Source of the DNA: Pseudoalteromonas flavipulchra NCIMB 2033 = ATCC BAA-314
Lineage (GTDB): Bacteria; Pseudomonadota; Gammaproteobacteria; Enterobacterales; Alteromonadaceae
Reading direction: 5' to 3'
NCBI GenBank assembly: GCA_000814665.1
Contig: JWIH01000011.1
Coordinates: forward strand, 245,344 to 309,343
Length of the DNA stretch: 64,000 bases
Under the pieces are notes generated by a model. The model did not search any database, was not told the DNA's origin, and was given only the letters and a program-made list of their open reading frames with translations. The position numbers were made by a program, and so were the translations under genes. Shown in pieces: positions 43,635-55,854 of the stretch. How positions within the stretch are numbered: the first letter of the stretch is position 1; every line of letters starts with the position of its first letter.

Positions 43635-44073
43635 CTTAGTGCCTCATTTATAAGTCGATTTTTAATGATTGTTCCACAACTCCCGCGTCACGGCAAATTT
43701 AATTCCATTCTATACCTAAATTATCTCAGCATACTCTCAACTTACCCACAACTTGTGCATAACTAAGTATTTTTCAGTTCAAATTACGAACAAATCCACA
43801 ATTACACACTTCAAACCCTAGGTTTTCCACATATTCTGTGGATAATTATGTTTATAGTCTTGTATTTATCCAAAGCCATAAGATTTTCAAGCCACTCTGA
43901 CTGTAGCAAAATAAAAATAACTTCATATTTTTCATATAGATAATAAAGTTATTACTTTAACCATATGTTGAAATAACAAGCCGCACTTAAGTTGAGCGCA
44001 AAATAACCAACTTACTTCACCACATGATTTCTTTTATAATCGTGTTTTTAAGGGATAGACTCAGGAGTATCGC
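43635..44073. other. Intergenic region between divergent rppH and mutH
   Basis: 439 bases, no gene. The rppH-proximal part (43742-43874) contains a cluster of DnaA-box-like 9-mers. The remainder is A+T rich and ends with the mutH ribosome-binding site AGGAG at 44062. Confidence 0.7.
43742..43874. promoter_or_regulatory. Cluster of DnaA boxes (possible DARS2-like site)
   Basis: Six 9-mers resembling TTATNCACA lie within 133 bases: TTACCCACA (43742, +, one mismatch), TTATGCACA (43754-43762, -, exact), AAATCCACA (43792, +, two mismatches), TTTTCCACA (43823, +, one mismatch), TTATCCACA (43837-43845, -, exact) and TTATCCAAA (43866, +, one mismatch). Two form inverted pairs 3 and 5 bases apart. 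In E. coli the DnaA-reactivating sequence DARS2 lies next to mutH; the shared address suggests a similar role. Confidence 0.6.
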
Positions 44074-44748
44074 TTGCCACCAGTTACACCACCACATTCT
44101 GTGGGCGAACTTATGCAACGTGTTGAAAACATAGCCGGTTTAACATTGGGTGAACTCGCTCAGCAGCTCTCGTTTAAAACACCACAAGACTTGCTCAAAG
44201 AAAAAGGCTGGGTAGGACAACTCATAGAAGCAGCCTTAGGTGCCACCGCGGGCTCAAAGCCTGTGCCTGATTTTGAGCATATTGGCGTTGAACTCAAGAC
44301 TTTACCAATAAGCTATCAAGGCAAACCGCTAGAAACCACCTATGTTTCTGTCGTGCCGCTGACTCAGTTAACAGGATTAACGTGGGAAGCGTCGAGTGTT
44401 AAAAAGAAATTAGCTCACGTTCTTTGGCTACCCATATTAGCCGAACGAGAAATTCCTTTAATAGATAGGGTTATTGGACACGGCTTCTTATGGCGGCCAG
44501 ACGCGCATCAAGAACAGTTGTTACGAAGAGACTGGGAAGAGCAAATCGAGTTAATCGCTACGGGTCACGTAGAGCAAATCTCAGGGCATCTCGGAGAAGT
44601 CATGCAGATAAGGCCAAAGGCGGCAAATGCCAAAGCGCTCACCGACGCCATAGGGCCGAACGGTAAAATAGTGCAAACTTTGCCAAGAGGTTTTTATTTG
44701 AAAATCAATTTCACTCAATCGATATTAGCGCAAGAGTTTGGTGCTTAA
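44074..44748 (+). CDS. mutH: DNA mismatch repair endonuclease MutH
   Basis: 224 residues from a TTG start, preferred because AGGAG lies about 8 bases before it; the first ATG would remove 13 residues. Catalytic residues are visible: Glu52 in LIEAALGATAGSKP, Asp66 and the Glu73-x-Lys75 of GVELKT. MutH nicks the unmethylated strand at GATC during mismatch repair. It is divergent from rppH. Confidence 0.95.
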   Translation: MPPVTPPHSVGELMQRVENIAGLTLGELAQQLSFKTPQDLLKEKGWVGQLIEAALGATAGSKPVPDFEHIGVELKTLPISYQGKPLETTYVSVVPLTQLTGLTWEASSVKKKLAHVLWLPILAEREIPLIDRVIGHGFLWRPDAHQEQLLRRDWEEQIELIATGHVEQISGHLGEVMQIRPKAANAKALTDAIGPNGKIVQTLPRGFYLKINFTQSILAQEFGA

Positions 44749-44757
44749 AAACACCTG

Positions 44758-44790
44758 TTGACTTTTTGTACAAAAAGTACAAATGTAAAA
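44758..44790 (+). promoter_or_regulatory. Likely promoter with operator palindrome before the 63-residue peptide gene
   Basis: TTGACT at 44758 is a good -35 hexamer; AATGTA follows after about 18 bases as a weak -10. The 18-base perfect palindrome ACTTTTTGTACAAAAAGT (44761-44778) overlaps the -35 and looks like an operator. Confidence 0.45.
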
Positions 44791-44849
44791 CAACCAACAT
44801 CTTGTATAGATTTGGTTAACATTTATATTTTTTATAGAAGGAGACGACA

Positions 44850-45041
44850 ATGAAATTAAAGTTCAACAAAAAATCGATTAAAGAACTTAGTGTGAACAAA
44901 ACACTTGCTACTAAGATGACGCCGGCTGTTGCTGGAGGTAATGGCCCTGTAACGATGGATGATGCTTGTAATTCACTTCGAGTCTGTTGGACATTTAGAA
45001 ATGGCCAAGCAAATTGTGAGATTTGGGGTGATGACCGCTAG
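44850..45041 (+). CDS. Orphan RiPP-like peptide with Gly-Gly leader
   Basis: 63 residues with a strong ribosome-binding site (AAGGAG, 8 bases before ATG). The N-terminal 30 residues are basic (KLKFNKKSIKELSVNKTL) and end in TPAVAGG, like a leader cut after Gly-Gly (residues 29-30). The remaining 33 residues hold three Cys (40, 46, 56), two Trp and an acidic end, WGDDR. Leaders of this shape occur in bacteriocin/RiPP precursors. No modifying enzyme, peptidase-transporter or immunity gene is adjacent. Expression as its own unit is supported by the upstream promoter-like site and the terminator after it. Confidence 0.7.
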   Translation: MKLKFNKKSIKELSVNKTLATKMTPAVAGGNGPVTMDDACNSLRVCWTFRNGQANCEIWGDDR

Positions 45042-45045
45042 CAAT

Positions 45046-45076
45046 AAAAAACGCCAGTAGCTAAACTGGCGTTTTT
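45046..45076. terminator. Bidirectional terminator between the peptide gene and eno
   Basis: AAAAACGCCAGT and ACTGGCGTTTTT form an 8-bp G+C-rich stem with A/T tails on both sides and a 6-base loop. It serves the peptide gene on + and eno on -. Confidence 0.9.
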
Positions 45077-45098
45077 ACAATACATCAAGTAATGCTAA

Positions 45099-46469
<1,371 letters not shown>

Positions 46470-46601
46470 TTAAAGTTTGCCTTATCTCTGTTGCTTCGCA
46501 AAGTGAAGAATTTACACGTATCACATTGACGCGCCGGCAGATAAGAAAAAGTTTGGCGATAAACACTACTCTTAGCGCCTATTGCAAAACCTTCTGCAAC
46601 A

Positions 46602-46630
46602 AAAAAGCCGTGCAAGAGCACGGCTTTTTC
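46602..46630 (-). terminator. Rho-independent terminator of pyrG
   Basis: GCCGTGC and GCACGGC form a 7-bp stem with a 4-base loop, extended by A-U pairs and followed by a run of U's on the minus strand. It starts 4 bases beyond the pyrG stop. Confidence 0.9.
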
Positions 46631-46633
46631 TTA

Positions 46634-48367
<1,734 letters not shown>

Positions 48368-48431
48368 TTAGCGCGGTAATATATTTTATCAGGAGGTCGT
48401 TTTAAGTAACGAACAAACCGTAAAATCAATC

Positions 48432-49250
48432 TCAGTTTTTACTGCGCTGACGACGTTTCACTGTCTCCCAAGCATCATCCATCTCCTCCAAGCTCGCATC
48501 TTTAAGTGATAGTGAGGACTCATTCAAAACGGCTTCGACTTGCACAAAGCGATTTCTAAATTTCTCGTTGGCTTGACGTAGCAGCTGCTCCGGATCTCGT
48601 TTTATATGTCGGCTCACATTCACAGTTGCAAACAACAAGTCGCCCACCTCTTCCGCCGTATGTTCAGAGCGTGGATCAACTTGCAGCGCCTCGCTCACCT
48701 CTGCGACTTCCTCTTGTACTTTATCCCACGCGCCGTGGTAACTTGGCCAGTCAAATCCGAGTTTGGCTGCTTGCTTTTGAATTTTGTAGGCTTTTGATAA
48801 TGCAGGCAAGCTGCTTGGAATATCTGCCGCGAACGCCCCTTGTTTTTGTGCCTGTTTTTCTTGCTGTTTAATGGCGTGCCATTGCTGCTCAAGCTCTGCT
48901 TCGCTTAAGCTTTCCTGCTTTTCAAATACATGAGGGTGACGTCTCACCAATTTATCATTGAGGGTTTGCACTATGTCAGCAAAATCAAACAACCCCTGCT
49001 CTTTTCCAAGCTGAGCATAAAAAATCACTTGGAACAGCAAGTCCCCCAACTCTTCTTTTAAGTGAGCAAAGTCGCCTTGCTCGATAGCATCGGCAACTTC
49101 GTGTGCTTCTTCTAACGTATGAGGGACAATGGTTTTAAAGGTTTGCTTCTTATCCCAGTCGCATCCAGTGCTTGGGTCGCGCAGCTGCGACATAATCTCT
49201 AGCAGCTGCTCTATCCCCGTTGCTGTAGAAGGCTTAGAGTCGTTTGGCAT
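48432..49250 (-). CDS. mazG: Nucleoside triphosphate pyrophosphohydrolase MazG
   Basis: 272 residues from MPNDSKPSTATGIEQLLEIM; three further residues upstream are open. Two MazG domains: the first with DWDKKQTFKTIVPHTLEEAHEVADAIEQG and LKEELGDLLFQVIF, the second with VQEEVAEVSEAL and EEVGDLLFATVN. It hydrolyses NTPs and limits ppGpp-linked cell death in E. coli. Its start lies inside the end of relA. Confidence 0.93.
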   Translation of the reverse strand: MPNDSKPSTATGIEQLLEIMSQLRDPSTGCDWDKKQTFKTIVPHTLEEAHEVADAIEQGDFAHLKEELGDLLFQVIFYAQLGKEQGLFDFADIVQTLNDKLVRRHPHVFEKQESLSEAELEQQWHAIKQQEKQAQKQGAFAADIPSSLPALSKAYKIQKQAAKLGFDWPSYHGAWDKVQEEVAEVSEALQVDPRSEHTAEEVGDLLFATVNVSRHIKRDPEQLLRQANEKFRNRFVQVEAVLNESSLSLKDASLEEMDDAWETVKRRQRSKN

Positions 49251-51387
49251 CAAAAACACCTTCGATTTGCATCAATTTAGTCAGCAAGCGATGCATAGCA
49301 GAAAGGTCATCCACCTCTACCTTCATCATAAATACTGCTACGTTTTTATCATCTTGTGTTTGTACGTTCATATTGAGCACATTGACTTTTTCATTGGCAA
49401 GCACAGAGCTAATGTCTCGGATCAGCCCTTGGCGGTCGTGCGCTTCAATTTTTAATGTAATGGCATACGACGCTTTAACATCATCTGACCAACTGACCGC
49501 AATCTCACGCTCTGGATGTACATCCGTAATATGAGCAAACGACTCACAATCAGAGCGATGCACAGCAATACCTCGCCCTTGCGTGATGTAACCCACAATT
49601 TCATCGCCCGGTACCGGCTCACAGCATTTCGCCATATGACTCATCAAGCTGCCAACCCCATCAACGACCACTGCGTTTTTGTCGCCTTTCGTGTGTTTTG
49701 GCGAGGAGATTTTTAACTTAGGTGTATCTTCAGGTTTATCTTGAACGTAGTTCAGGAATTGGTTGATACGAATATCACCGGCACCAATCGCCACCATTAA
49801 ATCGTCGAGCTCTTTAAAGTTAAAGCGGTCAATCGCGGGTTCTAAATCTTTATAGGTAATATCTAGTTTTTGCAGATGACTATCTAAAATTTCCTTACCC
49901 GCTTGAAGATTTTTGTCTCTATCTTGCTGCTTAAACCAGTGATGGATCTTACTACGCGCTCTTGAAGAATGAATATATCCCAGCGACGGGTTTAACCAAT
50001 CTCGACTTGGTGAAGCATTTTTCTGGGTAAGAATTTCTACCTGATCGCCTGTGCGCAATGTGTAAGTGAAAGGCACTATTTTACCAAACACTTTTGCACC
50101 AATGCAGCGATGTCCAACATTAGAATGAATGTAGTAAGCGAAGTCCAGTGGCGTCGAGCCTAGCGGCAAATCAAAGATATCGCCCTTGGGCGTGAATACA
50201 TAAACACGGTCTTCGACAACCTGATTCTTCAGCTCATCTGCTATTTCACTGCCATCTACCACTTCTTCTTGCCACTGCAACAGTTTTCGTAGCCAGCTAA
50301 TTTTTTGCTCGTATCCTGAGTTTCTGCCCGGCAATGCACCTTCTTTGTACATCCAATGTGCCGCCACCCCAAGTTCTGCATCTCGATGCATGGCCTCAGT
50401 ACGGATTTGGATTTCTACCGTTTTGCCCTCAGGACCAAATACCACGGTGTGGATAGACTGATAGCCGTTTTGCTTAGGCGTAGCAATATAGTCGTCAAAC
50501 TCTTTGTTTAAATGCCGCCAGCTGGTGTGCACAATACCCAAAGCGGCGTAGCAATCTTGAATTTCATCTACCACCACACGCATCGCGCGAATGTCGAACA
50601 ACTGTTCGAATTCATAGCTTTTCTGCGCCATTTTTTTATAAATGCTGTAAATATGCTTAGGGCGACCGTAGACCTGCGCTTTAATGCCTGCATCCGCAAG
50701 TTTTTGTGCCACCGAATTAACCATATTTTCCATATAAGCTTCGCGGTCTAGGCGTTTATCAGAAAGCTTCTTGGCAATAGACTTATACGTATCCGGATGC
50801 AAATAACGGAAAGAGAGATCTTCAAGTTCCCATTTTAATTGGCCAATCCCCAAACGGTTCGCAAGTGGCGCAAAAATATTGGCTGCGGCTTTTGCAGCAA
50901 CAACTCTTTCTTCTTCCGATGCTTTCTTAACCGCACGTAAATGGCAGATTTGCTCAGCAAGCTTAATCACTACGGCACGCACATCTTCCACCATAGCGAG
51001 TAACATACGGCGGATATTATCGACTTGTACCTTACCCGAGCTTTGGTGTGCCAAAGTGCTGATGGTGTCCATATTCTCCACCCCTCTTAAAAGCAGAGAG
51101 ATATTTTTGCCAAGCGCTTCCTCTACTTGCTCAAGGGACAACTTTCCAGCAACAAAATAAGGAGTTAAAAACGCAGTTGCTAAAGATTCGCTATCAAAAT
51201 TTAAGTCTGCAAGGATCTCTACCATTTCGATGGCATTATTGAGATGTTCCGTTGACTCATCCGCGGGACAAAGTTCATAGGCCTTTTGCAGCCAGTCCCT
51301 TTGATCCTCTGACAAGTTTAAGATAGTGAGTCGCGCATCAAACTCTAGTGGCAAAGTGGTTTGATGCGACTGCCGAGTAGCAACCAT
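49234..51387 (-). CDS. relA: GTP pyrophosphokinase RelA
   Basis: 717 residues. The hydrolase domain (about 30-190) has lost the HD residues: where SpoT has the HDxxED motif this protein has LATAFLTPYFVAGKLS, so it should synthesise (p)ppGpp only. The synthetase domain has YGRPKHIYSIYKKM, the FDIRAMRVVVD strand and YIATPKQNGYQSIHTVV. TGS, zinc-finger-like (AKCCEPVPGDEIVG) and ACT domains follow. It senses uncharged tRNA at the ribosome. Confidence 0.96.
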   Translation of the reverse strand: MVATRQSHQTTLPLEFDARLTILNLSEDQRDWLQKAYELCPADESTEHLNNAIEMVEILADLNFDSESLATAFLTPYFVAGKLSLEQVEEALGKNISLLLRGVENMDTISTLAHQSSGKVQVDNIRRMLLAMVEDVRAVVIKLAEQICHLRAVKKASEEERVVAAKAAANIFAPLANRLGIGQLKWELEDLSFRYLHPDTYKSIAKKLSDKRLDREAYMENMVNSVAQKLADAGIKAQVYGRPKHIYSIYKKMAQKSYEFEQLFDIRAMRVVVDEIQDCYAALGIVHTSWRHLNKEFDDYIATPKQNGYQSIHTVVFGPEGKTVEIQIRTEAMHRDAELGVAAHWMYKEGALPGRNSGYEQKISWLRKLLQWQEEVVDGSEIADELKNQVVEDRVYVFTPKGDIFDLPLGSTPLDFAYYIHSNVGHRCIGAKVFGKIVPFTYTLRTGDQVEILTQKNASPSRDWLNPSLGYIHSSRARSKIHHWFKQQDRDKNLQAGKEILDSHLQKLDITYKDLEPAIDRFNFKELDDLMVAIGAGDIRINQFLNYVQDKPEDTPKLKISSPKHTKGDKNAVVVDGVGSLMSHMAKCCEPVPGDEIVGYITQGRGIAVHRSDCESFAHITDVHPEREIAVSWSDDVKASYAITLKIEAHDRQGLIRDISSVLANEKVNVLNMNVQTQDDKNVAVFMMKVEVDDLSAMHRLLTKLMQIEGVFDAKRL

Positions 51388-51479
51388 GTTTTGATACCTC
51401 CTTAAAATTACTTACCCGCCTCATTTTCGGGTAAATTATCTAGCCTAATGCTCGGGCAACAACGGCCTCAAAGCTCAGG

Positions 51480-52799
51480 TTATTTACACTGTTTTTTAAA
51501 CAGCGCCATGGTTTCGATATGTCCCGTGTGGACAAACATATTCATTAAGCCAAGCTTCTCTAATTCGAAGCCTGCCTGTGCTATTACCAAAGCATCGCGC
51601 GCCAGTGTCACAGGATCACATGACACGTATAAAATACGGGTAAACTGCGTCAACGGTAATTGCTGTAGAACCTCAAGTGCACCAGGCCTTGACGGGTCAA
51701 GTACCAACACATCCAGATTTGCGTCGAACCAAGCAGCTTCTGTAATCGACTGAGTTAGATCAAAACAGTGAAACTGAACATTACTGATTTGATTAGTTTG
51801 CGCATTTTGCTGAGCCATTGCAACCGATTGCGCTTCACCTTCTACACCAATCACATTTTTTGCTTGTTTTGCGAGCACCAAAGAGAAATTACCCACCCCA
51901 CAGAAAAGGTCGAGCACACTTTCATCGTTACTCAGCTGTAGCCAGTCTGTCGCTTGGCGCAGCATTGCTTCGTTTACAGATTGATTTACTTGAATAAAGT
52001 TGTTCAATTTAAACTCAAGTGTTAAGCCAAATTCATCAAGGTGATAGTATGGTAACTGAGAGTACACAACTGGCGTCTCGCCATCGTCAAACAGGACCTG
52101 ACAATTTTCCAGCGCGTTCTGTAATGTTTCGCGAGTCGAATTAGACAGTGGCTTCGTATGACGACACAACACATAGTTATGGTTGTCGGCCTGACAAAGC
52201 TGAATATGACTGATCAGCCTAAACTCACTTAGCGACTGTGCAAGCGCACTTAACGTGTTAACAATACGATCAAAAGGCGACACCAATACATCACACTGCG
52301 CTATTTCGATAATTTGCTTCGACTGACTTGCTCTAAAGCCTAACTTCATGCTTTTGCTTTGTTTATCATAAATACATGCCAAACGAGCTGCACGACGATA
52401 ATGAAGCGGCATAGAGGTGATCGGTGCTTGCCAAGGTAAGTGTTTAATGTTGGCAAAACGCGCAAAAAGTTTTTCAACTGCATGTTGCTTTTCATTGAGC
52501 TGACCATCAACACTTTGATGCTGCAAGCTACAGCCACCACACTGCTGGTAATGCGGGCAAAACGGCTTAACACGCTCTTTAGAGGCATTAAGTACTTTGG
52601 TCATCTTCGCTTCCAACAGTTTAGACTTGGCCTGTACAACCTGTGCTCTCACTCGCTCACCAGTCAAGGCACCAGCCACAAAACAGACCTTACCTTCATG
52701 GCGAGCAACACCTCGCCCCTGATGATCCATTGACTCTATGTTTAATTCTATTTGCTTTGACGGCTTAGCAGCTTTCTTAGCACGAAAAATCTGTGCCAT
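51480..52799 (-). CDS. rlmD: 23S rRNA (uracil-1939-C5)-methyltransferase RlmD
   Basis: 439 residues from MAQIFRAKKA; an upstream extension of nine residues is possible. A TRAM domain (SMDHQGRGVARHEGKVCFVAGAL) precedes the iron-sulfur Cys set FCPHYQQCGGC, the SAM motif VLDLFCGVGNFSLVLA and the catalytic Cys in LYVSCDPVTLARD. It methylates U1939 of 23S rRNA. It lies between relA and barA, which is divergent, as in E. coli. Confidence 0.95.
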   Translation of the reverse strand: MAQIFRAKKAAKPSKQIELNIESMDHQGRGVARHEGKVCFVAGALTGERVRAQVVQAKSKLLEAKMTKVLNASKERVKPFCPHYQQCGGCSLQHQSVDGQLNEKQHAVEKLFARFANIKHLPWQAPITSMPLHYRRAARLACIYDKQSKSMKLGFRASQSKQIIEIAQCDVLVSPFDRIVNTLSALAQSLSEFRLISHIQLCQADNHNYVLCRHTKPLSNSTRETLQNALENCQVLFDDGETPVVYSQLPYYHLDEFGLTLEFKLNNFIQVNQSVNEAMLRQATDWLQLSNDESVLDLFCGVGNFSLVLAKQAKNVIGVEGEAQSVAMAQQNAQTNQISNVQFHCFDLTQSITEAAWFDANLDVLVLDPSRPGALEVLQQLPLTQFTRILYVSCDPVTLARDALVIAQAGFELEKLGLMNMFVHTGHIETMALFKKQCK

Positions 52800-52877
52800 T
52801 GGGTTCCTCATTTGTTTGCTTATCACGTCGGTAAAAGATAATCTTAGTTACAGATTTCTCTGCACTTTTTTGACCCT

Positions 52878-55643
52878 ATGACAAAATTAAACCTGCGTGA
52901 CAGTATTTTACTACTCACTCTTTTGCCAACCCTTTTGGTTGGCTTGCTACTTGGTGGTTATTTTACTATAAATCGCTACGTAGAGCTTGAGGAAATTCTG
53001 ATAAGTCAGGGAAATCGCATTGCAGATTCTCTGGCCATGTCAGTAGAATACCCAATAGAAAAACAAGATAAAGCGCATTTACACCGCATTTTAAGCCAAG
53101 CACACAATAAACACGCACCACTGGTAAAAAGTATCGCGCTGTTTGATAACCAAAATCAGCTTATTCTTACCAGTAATTATCATAGTGAATTCGACAAATT
53201 ACATTATTTTGGTGAAGTGCAAAAGCTACAAACCACCGAAGTTACTACACTAAAAAATACCTTTGTGTTTTATTCACCAGTTAAAAACCATTTAGCCAAA
53301 AAAACCGATTGGCATAGTGCTGAACCAGCTACGCTCGCGGTTTTAGTTGTAGAGATCAGTAAAGACCAAGCGTTGATATCGCAGCAGCGCGCGCTAATCT
53401 TGAGTGCTATTGTTATTATTTTCTCCTTTTTACTTAGTGTTATGTTGGCCATGCGATTATCACGTATGCTGACCAAGCCGATTGCCAGTTTGATTTTAGC
53501 CACAGACAAACTCAACGAAGGTAAACAAGACATCGCTATCAATGAGCCGATGCGGGGTGAGTTTGAGCTGTTGCGCCAAGGCTTGATAGTGATTGGCAGA
53601 AAGATGGCCAATCAAAAAGACGAAATGCAAAAGCACATTGATCAGGCAACTAGTGATTATCGCGAAACCCTAGAGCAGTATGAAACGCAGAATATTCAGC
53701 TCAATATTGCCAAAAAAGAAGCACAAGACGCTAACCGCGTAAAATCGGATTTCTTGGCTAAGATGAGTCACGAACTCAGAACGCCGCTCAACGGGGTCAT
53801 TGGCTTTACTCGTCAACTTTATAAAACACCATTAAATAAACACCAAAAAGATTATTTAGATACCATAGAGCTATCCGCAAATAGCCTGCTTACCATCATT
53901 AGTGACATCTTAGATTTCTCAAAACTAGAAGCCGGTGCTATGGAGCTGGAGAATATCCAGTTTGAATTACGCGACGCCGTTAATGAGGTCATGACCTTAT
54001 TAGCGCCAAGTGCCCACGACAAACAGCTAGAGTTTTCGATTTCTGTTAATCGCCAGGTGCCGGATAACTTAATTGGCGACCCAACGCGATTTAAACAGGT
54101 ATTGACCAATCTAATTAGTAATGCCATCAAGTTCACGGAGAAAGGCTCAGTCAAAGTGGATATTAACCATCGCTTGATGGATGAATCTCAATCCTCGTTG
54201 TTAGTGTCTGTCAGCGATACTGGGGTCGGTATTGCGCAGGATAAGCAAGACGCGCTATTTACACCGTTTGCTCAAGCCGATACCAGTATCACCCGTAAAT
54301 TTGGCGGCACCGGCCTAGGTCTTATCATCACTAAGCACATTGTTGAGGCGATGAATGGCCGTATCACTCTGAACTCGGCACCTGGAAATGGTACCTGTTT
54401 CTCATTTAATGCCGTCTTTGCCCTGCCAAATCGTCTCTACAACGACGATTTGCCAAGCAAGCCGCTGGAAAATAAGCGCGTGCTTTACTTTGAACCGCAA
54501 GAGCACACTCATTACGCTGTAATGGCCCAGCTACAGGCATGGGATATGCAAGTGACTCGTTGCCTCACCGAAGAAGAGTTTGATTCAGCCTTGGCGCAGG
54601 ATTTTAATTACGATATCTGTCTAATCGGCTCTATGGCAAGCGTCGATCAAATGCAGACGGTTAAGAGTTACATCAAGCAAGCTCGCGGTTCCGCAGACTA
54701 CTTATACTTGATGGTTAATACCGTGTCTCATAATATGCGTGAGGCGCTTATTGGCAGTGGTGCTGACGCTTGTTTAAGCAAACCGCTTAATCACAGAAAG
54801 TTATGCGAAATGCTTGCAGCCCCTTATCGTTTAGACCACCCAGACATGAGTGCCAACGAAATAGAAGCCACAAGTTTACCACTAAAAGTGCTTGTTGCGG
54901 ACGATAACGACGCTAACTTAAAGTTGATCTGTACTTTGTTAGATGAACAGGTTGAGGCAATAGATACCGCACACAATGGTGCTCAGGCAGTCAGTTTATG
55001 TAAATCTAGAAAATACGACCTGATATTTATGGATATTCAAATGCCCATAATGGATGGCATAAGCGCCTGTAAAAGTATTAGAGACTCGTCCTTAAATGAG
55101 GATACTCCTATCATCGCCGTCACTGCACACGCGCTTGCTGGCGAAAAAGAGCAATTGCTTAAAGATGGCTTTAGTAACTATATGACTAAACCCATAGATG
55201 AAGATATGCTCAAGCAAATTATTTGCGACCATAGCGCATCTTCACCAGTCGCGAGACAAAAAAATATCGAAAGTCATCAGCACAGTGTGCCGCCATTTAA
55301 TAGCCAAATGTTAGATTGGGGGTTAGCGTTACAGCGAGCGGGTAATAAACCTGATTTAGCATTGGAGATGCTTAACATGCTGCTTTCTAGCGTGCCCGAA
55401 ACGTTGCAGCAGTTGGAGTCTGCGCAAGACGCAGAGGATCTCCCAACGCTGCTCAAAGTAGTGCATAAGTTTCACGGGGCTTGTTGTTACACTGGCGTAC
55501 CAACCCTGAAGAAATTGGCTGAAACCATTGAAACCGGGTTAAAACAAGAAAAACCTCTCAGTGATATCGAACCTGAACTATTTGAGCTGGTTGATGGACT
55601 CACTTTATTGCTTTCTGATTCCGAGCCCACACAATCCAGCTGA
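52878..55643 (+). CDS. barA: Hybrid sensor histidine kinase BarA
   Basis: 921 residues. Two membrane helices (about 10-28 and 168-190) flank a periplasmic sensor; HAMP follows, then HisKA with FLAKMSHELRTPLNG (His298) and the ATPase domain (DTGVGIAQDKQDALF; FGGTGLGLII). The first receiver-like segment (about 530-650) has no phosphoacceptor Asp (DICLIGSMASV); the second has Asp719 in IFMDIQMPIMDG. The C-terminal Hpt domain has His863. BarA phosphorylates the response regulator UvrY/GacA, which controls Csr small RNAs. Confidence 0.94.
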   Translation: MTKLNLRDSILLLTLLPTLLVGLLLGGYFTINRYVELEEILISQGNRIADSLAMSVEYPIEKQDKAHLHRILSQAHNKHAPLVKSIALFDNQNQLILTSNYHSEFDKLHYFGEVQKLQTTEVTTLKNTFVFYSPVKNHLAKKTDWHSAEPATLAVLVVEISKDQALISQQRALILSAIVIIFSFLLSVMLAMRLSRMLTKPIASLILATDKLNEGKQDIAINEPMRGEFELLRQGLIVIGRKMANQKDEMQKHIDQATSDYRETLEQYETQNIQLNIAKKEAQDANRVKSDFLAKMSHELRTPLNGVIGFTRQLYKTPLNKHQKDYLDTIELSANSLLTIISDILDFSKLEAGAMELENIQFELRDAVNEVMTLLAPSAHDKQLEFSISVNRQVPDNLIGDPTRFKQVLTNLISNAIKFTEKGSVKVDINHRLMDESQSSLLVSVSDTGVGIAQDKQDALFTPFAQADTSITRKFGGTGLGLIITKHIVEAMNGRITLNSAPGNGTCFSFNAVFALPNRLYNDDLPSKPLENKRVLYFEPQEHTHYAVMAQLQAWDMQVTRCLTEEEFDSALAQDFNYDICLIGSMASVDQMQTVKSYIKQARGSADYLYLMVNTVSHNMREALIGSGADACLSKPLNHRKLCEMLAAPYRLDHPDMSANEIEATSLPLKVLVADDNDANLKLICTLLDEQVEAIDTAHNGAQAVSLCKSRKYDLIFMDIQMPIMDGISACKSIRDSSLNEDTPIIAVTAHALAGEKEQLLKDGFSNYMTKPIDEDMLKQIICDHSASSPVARQKNIESHQHSVPPFNSQMLDWGLALQRAGNKPDLALEMLNMLLSSVPETLQQLESAQDAEDLPTLLKVVHKFHGACCYTGVPTLKKLAETIETGLKQEKPLSDIEPELFELVDGLTLLLSDSEPTQSS

Positions 55644-55854
55644 CCTTTATGTTCACACTCTTCTATTCGCTACTTTCTATGCAAACAAGCATAGAAATAG
55701 CGAATAGATAGGAAGTGTGGCACATAGCTCCTAACACACCAGGCAACGCTTCCCGACAATTTATTACACTTTCTAACAGCACTTTCCCAAGTCTTGTAAC
55801 AAACTTCTTACATTCTAAATTCTCGCAATCTTTAACTTACGAAAGGAATTCTGT

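Noticed and set aside
43742-43874. DnaA-box cluster as a chromosome replication origin
   Set aside because: No dnaA, dnaN, gidA or A+T-rich 13-mer unwinding array nearby, and the flanking genes are not those of oriC. A titration or reactivation site fits better.
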